A stretch of DNA of 64,000 bases from Candidatus Pseudoruminococcus merdavium (GTDB lineage: Bacteria; Bacillota; Clostridia; Oscillospirales; Ruminococcaceae), in the NCBI GenBank assembly GCA_904419745.1, contig CAJFSS010000002.1, positions 1 to 64,000 of the forward strand, given 5' to 3'. The translations under genes and the position numbers were made by a program. Positions 35,695 through 44,387 of this stretch are shown here, piece by piece (positions within the stretch are counted from its first letter, which is position 1; each line of letters opens with the position of its first letter). The notes below the pieces were generated by a model. It worked only from the letters and a program-made list of their open reading frames with translations, made no database searches and had not been told where the DNA came from.

Positions 35695-36667
35695 GGCAAT
35701 CCCTTCTTATGGTTCGAATAATAAAGTGGTTTCTTAAATTTTCACATCCGGTGGAGTCAAAAGTATAGAGCAATTCTGGCCGGTTATTAAAGACATAGGG
35801 GAGCAGTTCACAGGGAAATATTCCAGGCAAAATTTCAGCATTTGGAAAAATCTTATGGTAGTCCAGGGCGTCGTCGGGATGTTTTTTGACCGCAAGCAGA
35901 GTATTGGAAAGGATCCCCTTTGCCAGTCTATCGTAGAGGGACTCCTGCTGCGCTTTGTTCATGATCCCGAGGTTTGCAAAATGTTGGGTAAGCAGGATCG
36001 CCTGTGCGTTTGTGCGGATTTTTCTCTTCAAAAAGAACCGAATTAGTTTCCTTCTCCGATAGGGAGGAAGACTCTGCAAAACGTCCTCCACACAGAAGTC
36101 CTGGTATTTTTCCCCGGATACATCAAATGTCTGCGCCCGTTTGAGACAGATAATCGATTCGATATTGGGATTGGATCCGTCAAACAGCCCGTATTTTTGT
36201 GCAAGTGCTGCGTGCAGGGGATATTGTTTTTGAAGTGCCCGCGGCAATTCTTCCCATCGGCTGAGCATGCCGGCCGCATCTTCCAAAAAGATAAAAGGGA
36301 TCCGGTTTGCGGTCAGGTATAGGGAAAAGTAAAAATGCGCGCCTGCAACATAAATTTTTGAAAACTCAGTAATATCATGGGGACAAATCTGGTGAAATGA
36401 GCGGGCAGTATCTGAAAATACCTGGCGTTCACTTTCGTGGGGTATTTTCAGATAAGGAAACAGGTAGATCTCATCAAAAAACTGCAAAGCTCTCCGTTTT
36501 TGTATTTGGGGATATTTATTTATGAGGAAATCCGGTACAAAGAGGACGCCCCGGTCATGTTCATGGAAGACGGCTCGATGGAGAATGACTTCCAGGAGTT
36601 GATAGGAACTGACCGCGTGGTATAGCACTAACGAGGAGTCCTCTTTTTTATCCGATGCCAGCTTCAT
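35684..36667 (-). CDS. Second sialyltransferase-like GT-B protein
   Basis: A 327-residue protein with the same plan as its neighbour: LYHAVSSYQLLEVIL near the start, an acidic pair in FLEDAAG (Glu129-Asp130), KKHPDD with His-Pro at 263-264, and a Ser-Thr near 305 in FDSTG. The third position of the D/E-D/E-G motif is Ala here. Identity to the neighbour is low, so these are old paralogues, perhaps making different linkages. The ATG at 36667 has GAGGG eight bases upstream inside the end of the previous gene, an overlap of 20 bases. Confidence 0.65.
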   Translation of the reverse strand: MKLASDKKEDSSLVLYHAVSSYQLLEVILHRAVFHEHDRGVLFVPDFLINKYPQIQKRRALQFFDEIYLFPYLKIPHESERQVFSDTARSFHQICPHDITEFSKIYVAGAHFYFSLYLTANRIPFIFLEDAAGMLSRWEELPRALQKQYPLHAALAQKYGLFDGSNPNIESIICLKRAQTFDVSGEKYQDFCVEDVLQSLPPYRRRKLIRFFLKRKIRTNAQAILLTQHFANLGIMNKAQQESLYDRLAKGILSNTLLAVKKHPDDALDYHKIFPNAEILPGIFPCELLPYVFNNRPELLYTFDSTGCENLRNHFIIRTIRRDCHVE

Positions 36668-38657
36668 CTGTCAGTCCCTCCAAATCACGCATAAATTTTT
36701 TGTTTTTCCTGCTCAGTGCGAGCAACATTGGGGCATAGGCGTCCCTTCCGCTGATGGGGATCTGTATTCCAAGCCGATGTTCTATCTGCCGATACTGTTC
36801 CACAAAGTCCAAAATCCCCCGATGGATTTCCCGGATTTTATCTCCATGCTCTGGCGGCCGTTTGAAGTGCAAAACGCAGTTTTCGTTTTCATCCAGGGAA
36901 AAACCTTTTAGACTGCCTTGGGGAGAGCCGAGCAACAGTTCCCAGTACAGGTTGTGATTTTTGTCTGGATCGTGGAATTTCCATAAATCACGGTTTTGCC
37001 ACGCGGAATACAGGTAGCTTACTAGTTCCCCACTTATCAAAAATGGTTCGGGAATCTCAGGTTGGTGGCTAAGGCCGGAGTTGGTTCCGGCCAGTATACC
37101 GGTAATTTTACAGGGAATACCCCACAACCGGCGTACGGCAGTTCTAAGCATCACAGCGCTGCTTCCCGCCCAGCCAATATCAACCGCCGCTGCGTGCTGG
37201 CATCCGTCCAAAAGGGATCGGTAGTACTGGCCGCCAGCCTTTTGTTCTCCCTCATAATGTGAGAGTACTTGGGACCAGTTGTCCTCTAAATAGTTTTGGA
37301 TGTCGCCGGCATTTTTATGCGTCAGTACTTCGTCGGGGGAAATCCCAACACTTTGACAAAACCCATCCCCCATATCCTCCAGTTCCATGGATTGAAAAAT
37401 CCGCCGGATGGAGTATCCTTGATTTTCCTTGTGGGTGAGAAACCGGGTAAAATATTCGTTTTTGTAATATTTAGCGGTCAGTTTGACTGCGGCCAGCCGG
37501 GACCAGTGGGCATATGCTGTCTGTTTTATTTGTTCCGGATACAGCTTGCGGTAAGCTTTTAGCAACACGTCGCCGTCCCTTGAAAAAAACAGAAGTTTGT
37601 CTATGTGGGCATGCTGTGTATATTCATGGAGGAACCGGCAAAACCCTGTGACAAACAGTCCGCCATAGACAAACCCGTATTCATATTCCCTGGAAAAGCG
37701 GGACAGCCCACTGTGGAGCTGCGCATTGACTATCCCTCGGTACATACTTCCTGTGACATCGGACATATCCAGTGCGCGGTAGCGGTTCCCGGCAGTATTG
37801 CAGTTTTCATATAACAGGGTGGAAAATCCGTTTGAAAGCGCCTGCTTTCCATCAGAGTAGGGATTGTCCCCTATATGAAGGATGGAGCAGTCTACGCCAT
37901 AGACGTCCCGTATTTTCTGATAGAGTGTTCCACTGTGCTTGGATTGGCCCGCATCACAGGAGACAAAGACCTCTTCTAGCCCTTCGTATCCACACCGAAT
38001 GAGTAGCTCGCGCAGGAAATTTCCCGGAAGGTACATATCGGAAACCGCGATCATCCGCTTTCCACGCCTTTTCAGGAGACAAAACACTTCCTGAAAGAAG
38101 GGATTTGCATAGCAACAGGCGGTTTCCCACTTTTTTTCGACCAGAATTCCGTTTTCCGCGGAAATACCGGTCTCTTTTTCTAATACCTTCCAAATTTCCT
38201 CCAGGGTGACTTCTGGAGAGCCGCCTACCTGTTTATGCAACTCTCGCGCATGTTTTTCCGCCCGGATACGGAGCCGCCGAAAATCTGGGTATTCCAGTTC
38301 CATTCCCATGAGGGAAAACAGATCGGTGGGATCGGAGAAAGGTCGCAAAATCAGAGTGTCAAAGATGTCGAACGAGATAAGGTCATACTTCATCAGCTTT
38401 TTTGCGTATTCCTGAGGGCAAAGTTCATAGGAAAGGGAGGATTCGCTGTCCTTACGATAGAGCCGCCTGTCTTCATAATAGGAAATGTGTTCGAGCACTC
38501 GGAGTGATTTATCAAACAGCAGAAAATACCGGATATAGAGCCATAACAGATAAAAAAGCCCGGCAAGGCGTCCCGCGCCCCGATCCCGGAATTGTATATA
38601 TCGGGAACGGATTCCCGGGATCCGGTTTACCAACAAGCGATATATCCGCTCTTTCAT
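36648..38657 (-). CDS. HAD-like hydrolase (COG5610 type) with shared C-terminal domain
   Basis: A 669-residue protein. Residues about 90-290 are a HAD domain: SFDIFDT with nucleophile Asp97 (the second Asp of the usual DxD is Phe99), SDMYLP at 206-211, a lysine in GQSKHSG and GDNPYSD at 263-269. Residues about 330-560 form another domain with LLFFSRDGD (355-363), HWSRLA and VDIGWAGSS (492-500). This second domain recurs in the protein encoded at 40219-41604. Such COG5610 proteins are common in capsule and teichoic-acid loci, but their reaction is not known to me. It sits directly after the ABC exporter ATPase (4-base overlap). Confidence 0.75.
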   Translation of the reverse strand: MKERIYRLLVNRIPGIRSRYIQFRDRGAGRLAGLFYLLWLYIRYFLLFDKSLRVLEHISYYEDRRLYRKDSESSLSYELCPQEYAKKLMKYDLISFDIFDTLILRPFSDPTDLFSLMGMELEYPDFRRLRIRAEKHARELHKQVGGSPEVTLEEIWKVLEKETGISAENGILVEKKWETACCYANPFFQEVFCLLKRRGKRMIAVSDMYLPGNFLRELLIRCGYEGLEEVFVSCDAGQSKHSGTLYQKIRDVYGVDCSILHIGDNPYSDGKQALSNGFSTLLYENCNTAGNRYRALDMSDVTGSMYRGIVNAQLHSGLSRFSREYEYGFVYGGLFVTGFCRFLHEYTQHAHIDKLLFFSRDGDVLLKAYRKLYPEQIKQTAYAHWSRLAAVKLTAKYYKNEYFTRFLTHKENQGYSIRRIFQSMELEDMGDGFCQSVGISPDEVLTHKNAGDIQNYLEDNWSQVLSHYEGEQKAGGQYYRSLLDGCQHAAAVDIGWAGSSAVMLRTAVRRLWGIPCKITGILAGTNSGLSHQPEIPEPFLISGELVSYLYSAWQNRDLWKFHDPDKNHNLYWELLLGSPQGSLKGFSLDENENCVLHFKRPPEHGDKIREIHRGILDFVEQYRQIEHRLGIQIPISGRDAYAPMLLALSRKNKKFMRDLEGLTDEAGIG

Positions 38658-39436
38658 GTCCGATCCCTCTTTTCATAAGCCCGGCAGATTTCTGCTGGGT
38701 CGCCAATTGCCATCAGACGCCCTTTTTCAATCCAGATGGCCTTGGTACAGTTATTCTGGATGACGGAAGGGGAGTGGGAGACCATCAGCACAGTTGATCC
38801 GCTGTGTATCATCTCCCGAATTCTCTGCTCGCTCTTTTTGCGGAAAAACAGGTCGCCCACACTGAGCACCTCGTCCAGAATCAAAATTTCTGGTGTGTCC
38901 GCAATAGTGGCAATGGCAAATCCCAGGCGGGAAACCATACCGGAGGAGTAATTGCGTACCTTTTCTTCCATGAACCCCTCGAGTTCGGCAAAGCGTACGA
39001 TTTCGTCAAATTTTTCGTCCAGAAACTCCTTCGGATACCCAATGATAGCCCCATTGAGGTAGATGTTTTCCCTTCCGGTCAGTTCCATGTCAAAACCGGT
39101 GCCAAGTGTCAACAGCTGGACTTTTTTCCGGTCCACCCAGACCCTTCCGCTGGTGGGGATCAGCGCCCCTGAAATAATTTTCAGCAGGGTACTTTTTCCA
39201 GAACCATTGGTTCCAAGGATTCCCACAACTTCTCCTTTTTCAATGCTGAAACTGATGTTGTCCAGTGCGGTAAACGTCTCGTATCGGTGTTGGCGGCGGA
39301 TGGTACGTACCATCCATTCCTTGATGCTGGAAGCCTCATCCTTTGCACGCCGAAACTGCATGGTGACGTTTTTGACAAGAATTTCCGGCCCGTTTTCCAT
39401 CACAGAGGGAATTGTTTTGCTTCTATTTTTCTGCAT
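38654..39436 (-). CDS. Polysaccharide ABC exporter ATPase (TagH/Wzt type)
   Basis: A 260-residue ATP-binding subunit. It has Walker A GTNGSGKST near residue 75, the YSSGM signature with a preceding KVRNYS, and Walker B ILILDEVLSVGD, all as in TagH, RfbE and Wzt. The short N-terminal region with a TRI/K-rich segment before the first strand is typical of this export subfamily. There is no C-terminal carbohydrate-binding domain, so export is probably not chain-cap controlled. The ATG at 39436 follows AAGGTGG. It powers the permease encoded 16 bases upstream. Confidence 0.9.
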   Translation of the reverse strand: MQKNRSKTIPSVMENGPEILVKNVTMQFRRAKDEASSIKEWMVRTIRRQHRYETFTALDNISFSIEKGEVVGILGTNGSGKSTLLKIISGALIPTSGRVWVDRKKVQLLTLGTGFDMELTGRENIYLNGAIIGYPKEFLDEKFDEIVRFAELEGFMEEKVRNYSSGMVSRLGFAIATIADTPEILILDEVLSVGDLFFRKKSEQRIREMIHSGSTVLMVSHSPSVIQNNCTKAIWIEKGRLMAIGDPAEICRAYEKRDRT

Positions 39437-39452
39437 GGGGAGACCACCTTTG

Positions 39453-40226
39453 TCAAAGTTTTTGGATAATTTTGTTTTTACTGCGGCGGAAGATAAACAT
39501 GCCCGCCGCCATCATACCAATTCCCCACATAAACATCTGTGCAAGTTCCCATCCACCGGGCAAGACCCCTTCCATAACCACACCGCGCAGGGAATGGATA
39601 TAGGCATAGAGCGGGTTGCAGAGGATGATTACCCGGATTACCCCTTCCAGCTGTTCCACTGGGTAAAAAATTGCGGAACAGTACATCCAGAGCGTTAGGA
39701 ATACGGAGTACAAGTGTCTTATATCTCCAAAAAACACATAAGCTGCCGCCAGAAGATAGGACAGTCCCAGGGAAAACAGAAACAGTAGTAGGATGATGAC
39801 AGGGGAAAACAACATGGTCCATTTCGGGGTAATCTGAAATACAAGGAGCATAACGACATAGGCGGCTGCGGAATACAGAAAATTGACAAGCGCCGTGTAG
39901 GCCCGCGTGAGTACGAACAGTTCCATAGGGAATTTTACCTTTAAAAGCAGAGGCTTGTTGTCCACCAATGTTGAAATGGCGGCAGTGGTCGCCCCAGTAA
40001 ACATCTGCCACAGGATGTATCCGGTCAGGTAGTAGATGGGATAATTTTCAATGGAACGCCGGAACAGCTGCGAAAAAATCAGGGATAGTACCGCCATGGA
40101 GAGTAAAGGGTTGAGTACACTCCATAGGATTCCCAGATAGGAGCGCGCATACTTTCGTTTGATTTCCCTCGAAGTCAACTGCTGGATGACAAAGGCATAC
40201 TGCTTTCCAATGGAAAAATCAGACAT
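39453..40226 (-). CDS. Polysaccharide ABC exporter permease (TagG/Wzm type)
   Basis: A 257-residue ABC-2 membrane protein with about six hydrophobic segments. It starts with the amphipathic gate helix and REIKRKYARSYLGILWSVLNPL, the clear signature of TagG/Wzm exporters. A C-terminal NPLYAYIHSLRGV segment is also typical. It would move a lipid-linked glycan or teichoic-acid-like polymer across the membrane with the ATPase. Its start overlaps the gene upstream by eight bases. Confidence 0.92.
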   Translation of the reverse strand: MSDFSIGKQYAFVIQQLTSREIKRKYARSYLGILWSVLNPLLSMAVLSLIFSQLFRRSIENYPIYYLTGYILWQMFTGATTAAISTLVDNKPLLLKVKFPMELFVLTRAYTALVNFLYSAAAYVVMLLVFQITPKWTMLFSPVIILLLFLFSLGLSYLLAAAYVFFGDIRHLYSVFLTLWMYCSAIFYPVEQLEGVIRVIILCNPLYAYIHSLRGVVMEGVLPGGWELAQMFMWGIGMMAAGMFIFRRSKNKIIQKL

Positions 40227-41604
40227 TTCTGCTCCTCCTCATTTCACCGGATGGCCTTTTAAAATGGCGTAGGTATTTGTAAAGCGTATATTGGCGCAAA
40301 TGCCGCTTGGCACGGGAGGAATGGAGCACTGCGCTTGCCTCGTACCAGGCGCTTTCCTGGAATCTCCCGGCGCCAGGATTCACCGTAGCAAACAGCTTTG
40401 CACGCAAATGTCCTGCCTGAAGTTCCTGTTCAGTCAGGTTGGCTGCCAGCGGCCGTTCTCCATTTTCCAGGACGTCATCGGAAAAAGGAAGGCTTCCGAA
40501 AGCAGACGCTTCAGATTTAGTCGGACGGCACATAAAAAGGGCGAGGAGCTTACCAATGGTTTCCCTCTGTGTTGAAAATTCCCGATTATCCATAGTTGGT
40601 AAGCATTCTTTTGCCATCAGATGGAGATAGGAATCGAAAATTGGCTTTATCCGGTGCAGGAACTGTATCTGCTTTTTCGGGCATGCCCCGTATATCGGGG
40701 AGATCTGCTTGTTTTCTTTTCGGTACCCGATGGTTGTCCCATGCGGTGCGGAAAAAACCGCCTCATACACAGAGTTATTAAAAAACACCTTTTCTTTTAA
40801 ATGGTGTTCCGGCTCAAAAAAATAGCAGTGGTAGTTTTTTCGGTGCATTCCGGTAGGAATCCGGTACAACCCCCAGTAGTATCCCTGCAGTTCGTCCCCC
40901 TCTTTTTGCAGGCGCAGCATCGTTTGTAGGGATTTCTGCATGGAACCAAGCCATCCGCTGTCCACAATGGCGTAGGGGACGTCCTCAAACAATCCCTCCT
41001 GTCTCAGATATCCCATCAGGGCCGGAAACGCCTGTTTAGACGCGTGTTCCATGGCCTCCAAAAATTCAGGACAGTGGGCCATACGCTGACGGATGGCTAT
41101 AAGATCTGCACGGGAAAGAGGCTGTTTCTCCCCATAGGGAAGAGCAAGCGCTTGAAGGATGTTTTCGTGGTTTTCCTGTTTAATTCCCGCCCTTTGTAAC
41201 AGTTTTGTTATGGTGACATGTATGGCGTTTCGGCAGATATCATGTAGCGCCATTTCCCGATCCAGATGGAATAATGGAAGGCGCAGGGAATACCGGGAAA
41301 CGCTTAAATAGCGGCACTCGATGGGAATGTCTAGGGTTTGACAAAATATTCTGGCAGCCTGGCAGGGAAAATATCCATCCCGCGCAAGAAAATAGAGACG
41401 CCGGATCCCATTCTTTTCCGCCTGCGCAAGCAGCCATTGGACAAATCCGGAAAGCGCGGGGGCAAGGACATATCCTGCGACAATAGAAATCGGATCATTT
41501 TTGGAAATTTCCATTTTGTGAATAGGAGAAAACAGTACCGGGGAGTTTTGTAAAATTTCTTGATAACGTACGCGCCTGTTTTTCATCTGTGGTTCAGTCC
41601 TCAT
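40219..41604 (-). CDS. Protein with COG5610-type C-terminal domain only
   Basis: A 461-residue soluble protein without a HAD part. Residues about 40-300 line up by eye with the second domain of the protein encoded at 36648-38657: LYFLARDGY (70-78) against LLFFSRDGD, SVSRYSLRLP against HWSRLAAVKL, and AIVDSGWLGS (212-221) against AVDIGWAGS. The remaining C-terminal part is basic and arginine-rich. I know of no assigned reaction for this domain. Its presence twice in one glycan operon, with and without a phosphatase, suggests a part in glycan or glycosyl-phosphate chemistry. AGAAGGGG precedes the ATG at 41604. Confidence 0.6.
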   Translation of the reverse strand: MRTEPQMKNRRVRYQEILQNSPVLFSPIHKMEISKNDPISIVAGYVLAPALSGFVQWLLAQAEKNGIRRLYFLARDGYFPCQAARIFCQTLDIPIECRYLSVSRYSLRLPLFHLDREMALHDICRNAIHVTITKLLQRAGIKQENHENILQALALPYGEKQPLSRADLIAIRQRMAHCPEFLEAMEHASKQAFPALMGYLRQEGLFEDVPYAIVDSGWLGSMQKSLQTMLRLQKEGDELQGYYWGLYRIPTGMHRKNYHCYFFEPEHHLKEKVFFNNSVYEAVFSAPHGTTIGYRKENKQISPIYGACPKKQIQFLHRIKPIFDSYLHLMAKECLPTMDNREFSTQRETIGKLLALFMCRPTKSEASAFGSLPFSDDVLENGERPLAANLTEQELQAGHLRAKLFATVNPGAGRFQESAWYEASAVLHSSRAKRHLRQYTLYKYLRHFKRPSGEMRRSRNV

Positions 41605-42487
41605 GTGAATGTTCCCCTTCTTGTTTTGAACAACGGTGTTTGTGGATTCGCTTTTTCATGGCGTCATACACTGCCACGGGGAGAAGTCCCACCAGTAGAG
41701 GTTTGAGCACATAGAAAAAAGAAAAAGCATTTAAAATTCCCAGGCGCTGGAATCCCTTCAGGCGCACCTTCATTTCCCGTATTCTTCGCGCATAGGTACG
41801 CCTGTGGTATGCATCTCGGTTTTCGCGGTAGCAAAACAGCGTATCCGGTAGATTGTAGCCCCGGTATCCCAGAGCATGCAGTCGCATAAACAACTCATAG
41901 TCTTCACACTGTAAAACAGAGGGGGCGCAGGAATATCCACCTGCCAGGGTAAAGATCTCCCTGCGGAATACCACAGTGGGATGGATGTAGGGGGAATTGA
42001 ACAGAAAATCCCCGTTTTGAGGGGATTTTGGCATTACCTGTTTTCCCCAAGGGACGTCTTTGTCAAACAGCCATGCCGCGCACCCCACCCATTGGTATTG
42101 CGGCTGGTTGTCCAAAAACCGAACCTGTGTTTCTAATCGCAAGGGCAATGAAAGGTCGTCGTCATCCATCCGTGCTAGGTATTTTCCTTTGGCGTATCGA
42201 ATACACTGGTTGAGTGCGTGGGCAAGCCCTTGATTAGAAGCACCGCGCAGGTAGTGGATCCGCCTGTCCATCTTGGAGACATCTCTCAGGGTTGCGGCAA
42301 AGGGTTTATCGGAACCGTCGTCATAGAGAAGAAGTTCCCAGTCCGGAAAGCTCTGATGGATTATCGAGCGTATAGCAGCGTACAGGTATTCTTTATTGCG
42401 GGGGTTGTAGCTGCCCATCAGGATGCTGACCTTGGGCTGAGAAGATTCGTCTAAATTTGTACTCCACCCGTCTGCTGACATCCGCAT
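41594..42487 (-). CDS. Family 2 glycosyltransferase
   Basis: A 297-residue GT-A transferase. It has VSILMGSYNPRNKEYL at the start of the fold, LYDDGSDK, NQGLAHALNQCIRYAKGKYLARMDDDD with the metal-binding acidic run, and ED in the catalytic CEDYELFMRLH. One or two C-terminal hydrophobic segments (FSFFYVLKPLLVGLLPVAV) probably hold it at the membrane. The start is uncertain: ATG at 42487 or 42481 both lie inside the end of the upstream GT4 gene, giving an overlap of about 90 bases. Confidence 0.82.
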   Translation of the reverse strand: MRMSADGWSTNLDESSQPKVSILMGSYNPRNKEYLYAAIRSIIHQSFPDWELLLYDDGSDKPFAATLRDVSKMDRRIHYLRGASNQGLAHALNQCIRYAKGKYLARMDDDDLSLPLRLETQVRFLDNQPQYQWVGCAAWLFDKDVPWGKQVMPKSPQNGDFLFNSPYIHPTVVFRREIFTLAGGYSCAPSVLQCEDYELFMRLHALGYRGYNLPDTLFCYRENRDAYHRRTYARRIREMKVRLKGFQRLGILNAFSFFYVLKPLLVGLLPVAVYDAMKKRIHKHRCSKQEGEHSHED

Positions 42488-43634
42488 AGATTTGCCGCAT
42501 GGCTGCATTTGCGTGTTCTCGGTCAAAGGGTTTTGCAGATGCAATGCAAAAGTTTGCCATTTTCCTGCGTTCCGGTGCGCTGAGCGCACAAATTTTTTGG
42601 ATTCCCTGGATAAACCCGTCCACATCGTCATAGGCGTATAAAAATCCATTTTTTCCATTTTCCATGTACTCCCTTGTTCCCCGGTTATCCGATGCCAGTA
42701 GAGGAATTCCCATGGCAAGCGCTTCCAGGCCTGCCATTCCCAGTCCTTCCCGTTTGGAAGGGAAGACAGCGGCGTCTGCTCCGCCCAACATTTCAGGGAT
42801 ATCGCAACGAAACCCATACAGGGTAACCATGTTTTCAAGCCCAAGTTCTACGATCCACTGTTGAATTCTCTCCCGGAAAAAGCCGTCCCCACAGATGCCG
42901 TATCGGATAGGGAGAGGCTCCGGGGAACTGGCTTGCATTTTTGCCAGAGCCTGTAAAATAACGCGGTGGTTTTTATTTTCATTGAGTTCCCCAACCGAGA
43001 TAAGGAAACACTCCTCGGGGGAAATCCCAAGCCGTTGGCGGCACAGTGCCCGTTGCTTTCCAGATATTGGATGGAATAGGCGCCCGTTTAATCCCACACC
43101 CGGTATCCGGTAAACACGTCCTCCTTTTTTAAGAGGGAGTTTTAAGGCGTTTTGGTAGTCCTCCTGGTTGATGACAATCAGGATGTCCGTGTTTCTGGCC
43201 AGTAGCTTTTCCACTGGATAATAGACGAGATGATTGTACATGGGGGCGCCCTTATAAAAATGGAAGCCATGCGCTGTGTAAAGAATAACGGGTGCTTCTT
43301 TTCCCAGCAGTTCCCCGCAAAGGCGTCCTAAAAGCCCGCCCACCGGAGTATGGCAGTGAACCGCATGAATATTGTTTATCCGTATCAAATCTATCAGTTG
43401 GTACAGTGCCTTTTTGTTGTCATGAAAAAGGTAAGGGGATCTTGCAATGGGGATATGGTGTGCGTGGATGCCAAGCTTCTCAAACAGCCCTTTACTGGAT
43501 AGGTAATGGGGCTCATTCATATTTGCTGCATAGTGAACGGTGTACCCCATATTCTGAAGAATTTTCACATTGTCCAGTTCAAATTTGTATAGGAAATCGC
43601 TGGTAGTGGTTAAAATCAGAATCTGCTTTTGCAT
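42393..43634 (-). CDS. Family 4 glycosyltransferase
   Basis: A 413-residue GT-B transferase like those that begin capsule repeat units. It has an N-terminal ILILTTTSDFLYKF, CHTPVGGLLGR and YTAHGFHFYKG in the acceptor domain, GELNENKNHRVILQAL at the domain joint, and FPSKREGLGMAGLEAL with the EGLGM nucleotide-sugar grip. This is the first gene of the twelve-gene operon. The ATG at 43634 has AGGAGG 12 bases upstream, a long spacing. The last 19 residues lie in the overlap with the next gene and look unlike a normal GT4 tail. Confidence 0.88.
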   Translation of the reverse strand: MQKQILILTTTSDFLYKFELDNVKILQNMGYTVHYAANMNEPHYLSSKGLFEKLGIHAHHIPIARSPYLFHDNKKALYQLIDLIRINNIHAVHCHTPVGGLLGRLCGELLGKEAPVILYTAHGFHFYKGAPMYNHLVYYPVEKLLARNTDILIVINQEDYQNALKLPLKKGGRVYRIPGVGLNGRLFHPISGKQRALCRQRLGISPEECFLISVGELNENKNHRVILQALAKMQASSPEPLPIRYGICGDGFFRERIQQWIVELGLENMVTLYGFRCDIPEMLGGADAAVFPSKREGLGMAGLEALAMGIPLLASDNRGTREYMENGKNGFLYAYDDVDGFIQGIQKICALSAPERRKMANFCIASAKPFDREHANAAMRQIYADVSRRVEYKFRRIFSAQGQHPDGQLQPPQ

Positions 43635-43874
43635 TGTTGTCAGCGGCCTCCTACTGTAAAAAATTTGACTGGCTCTTACAAACAGTTTCACCATCTGCCG
43701 GTTTGTTTATTCGCCTGTATGGAAGCGGGAATTTTGGGGAAAATAGACGGACATGGAAATGGGGTTTTCTTTTTGGTTTTTTTATGATATAATCCTGCCA
43801 AATCGTAACCGGTTGTCCCCTTTTTGTGGGCAAAAAGCTATTTTCTTATAAATTTTCCAAAAAAGGTAGAAAGT

Positions 43875-44387
43875 ATGAAACTGATTTTAAGCGATATTCC
43901 TCTGCATGTAGATCTCTCCGGCATACAGGACGCCCATTTTGTAGATCTTTCCCAGCTTGATATCTCGCATTGTATCGGATGCTTTGGGTGTTGGGTGAAA
44001 ACCCCTGGAAAATGCGTCATCCGGGACGATGCGACAAAAGTGTATCCGTTGATTGCGCAAAGCGAAAAAATCATCTATATCAGTCATATTCAATATGGGG
44101 GTTATGATACCGTGATGAAAACCCTACTGGAGCGTTCCATTCCTATCCAGAAGGCTTTTCTCCGCCTGCATCATGGGGAGACGCACCATGTCCAGCGCAG
44201 GGTCGAGGAAAAGGACGCGGTCATTTTTGCCTATGGCTCCTGTTCGCCACAGGAACAGGAGCTATTTACCCATCTTGTCAGACGCAATTCGGAAAATATG
44301 CTGTATCGTTCTTACCGGATCCACTTTATGTCTTCCGAAGAACTGGAACAGGCGGTAAATGAGGAGGTGGCAGAATGGAAAAACTAG
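43875..44387 (+). CDS. Iron-sulfur flavoprotein-like flavodoxin protein
   Basis: A 170-residue flavodoxin-fold protein without the usual N-terminal phosphate loop. The cysteine block CIGCFGCWVKTPGKC near residues 34-48 could hold an iron-sulfur cluster. A central SHIQYGGYDTVMKTLLERS matches the flavin-ring loop of NADPH-dependent FMN reductases. AAGGTAG precedes the ATG at 43875. Its end overlaps the next flavodoxin-like gene by 13 bases. Together they may form a heteromeric reductase. It is divergent from the polysaccharide operon. Confidence 0.75.
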   Translation: MKLILSDIPLHVDLSGIQDAHFVDLSQLDISHCIGCFGCWVKTPGKCVIRDDATKVYPLIAQSEKIIYISHIQYGGYDTVMKTLLERSIPIQKAFLRLHHGETHHVQRRVEEKDAVIFAYGSCSPQEQELFTHLVRRNSENMLYRSYRIHFMSSEELEQAVNEEVAEWKN

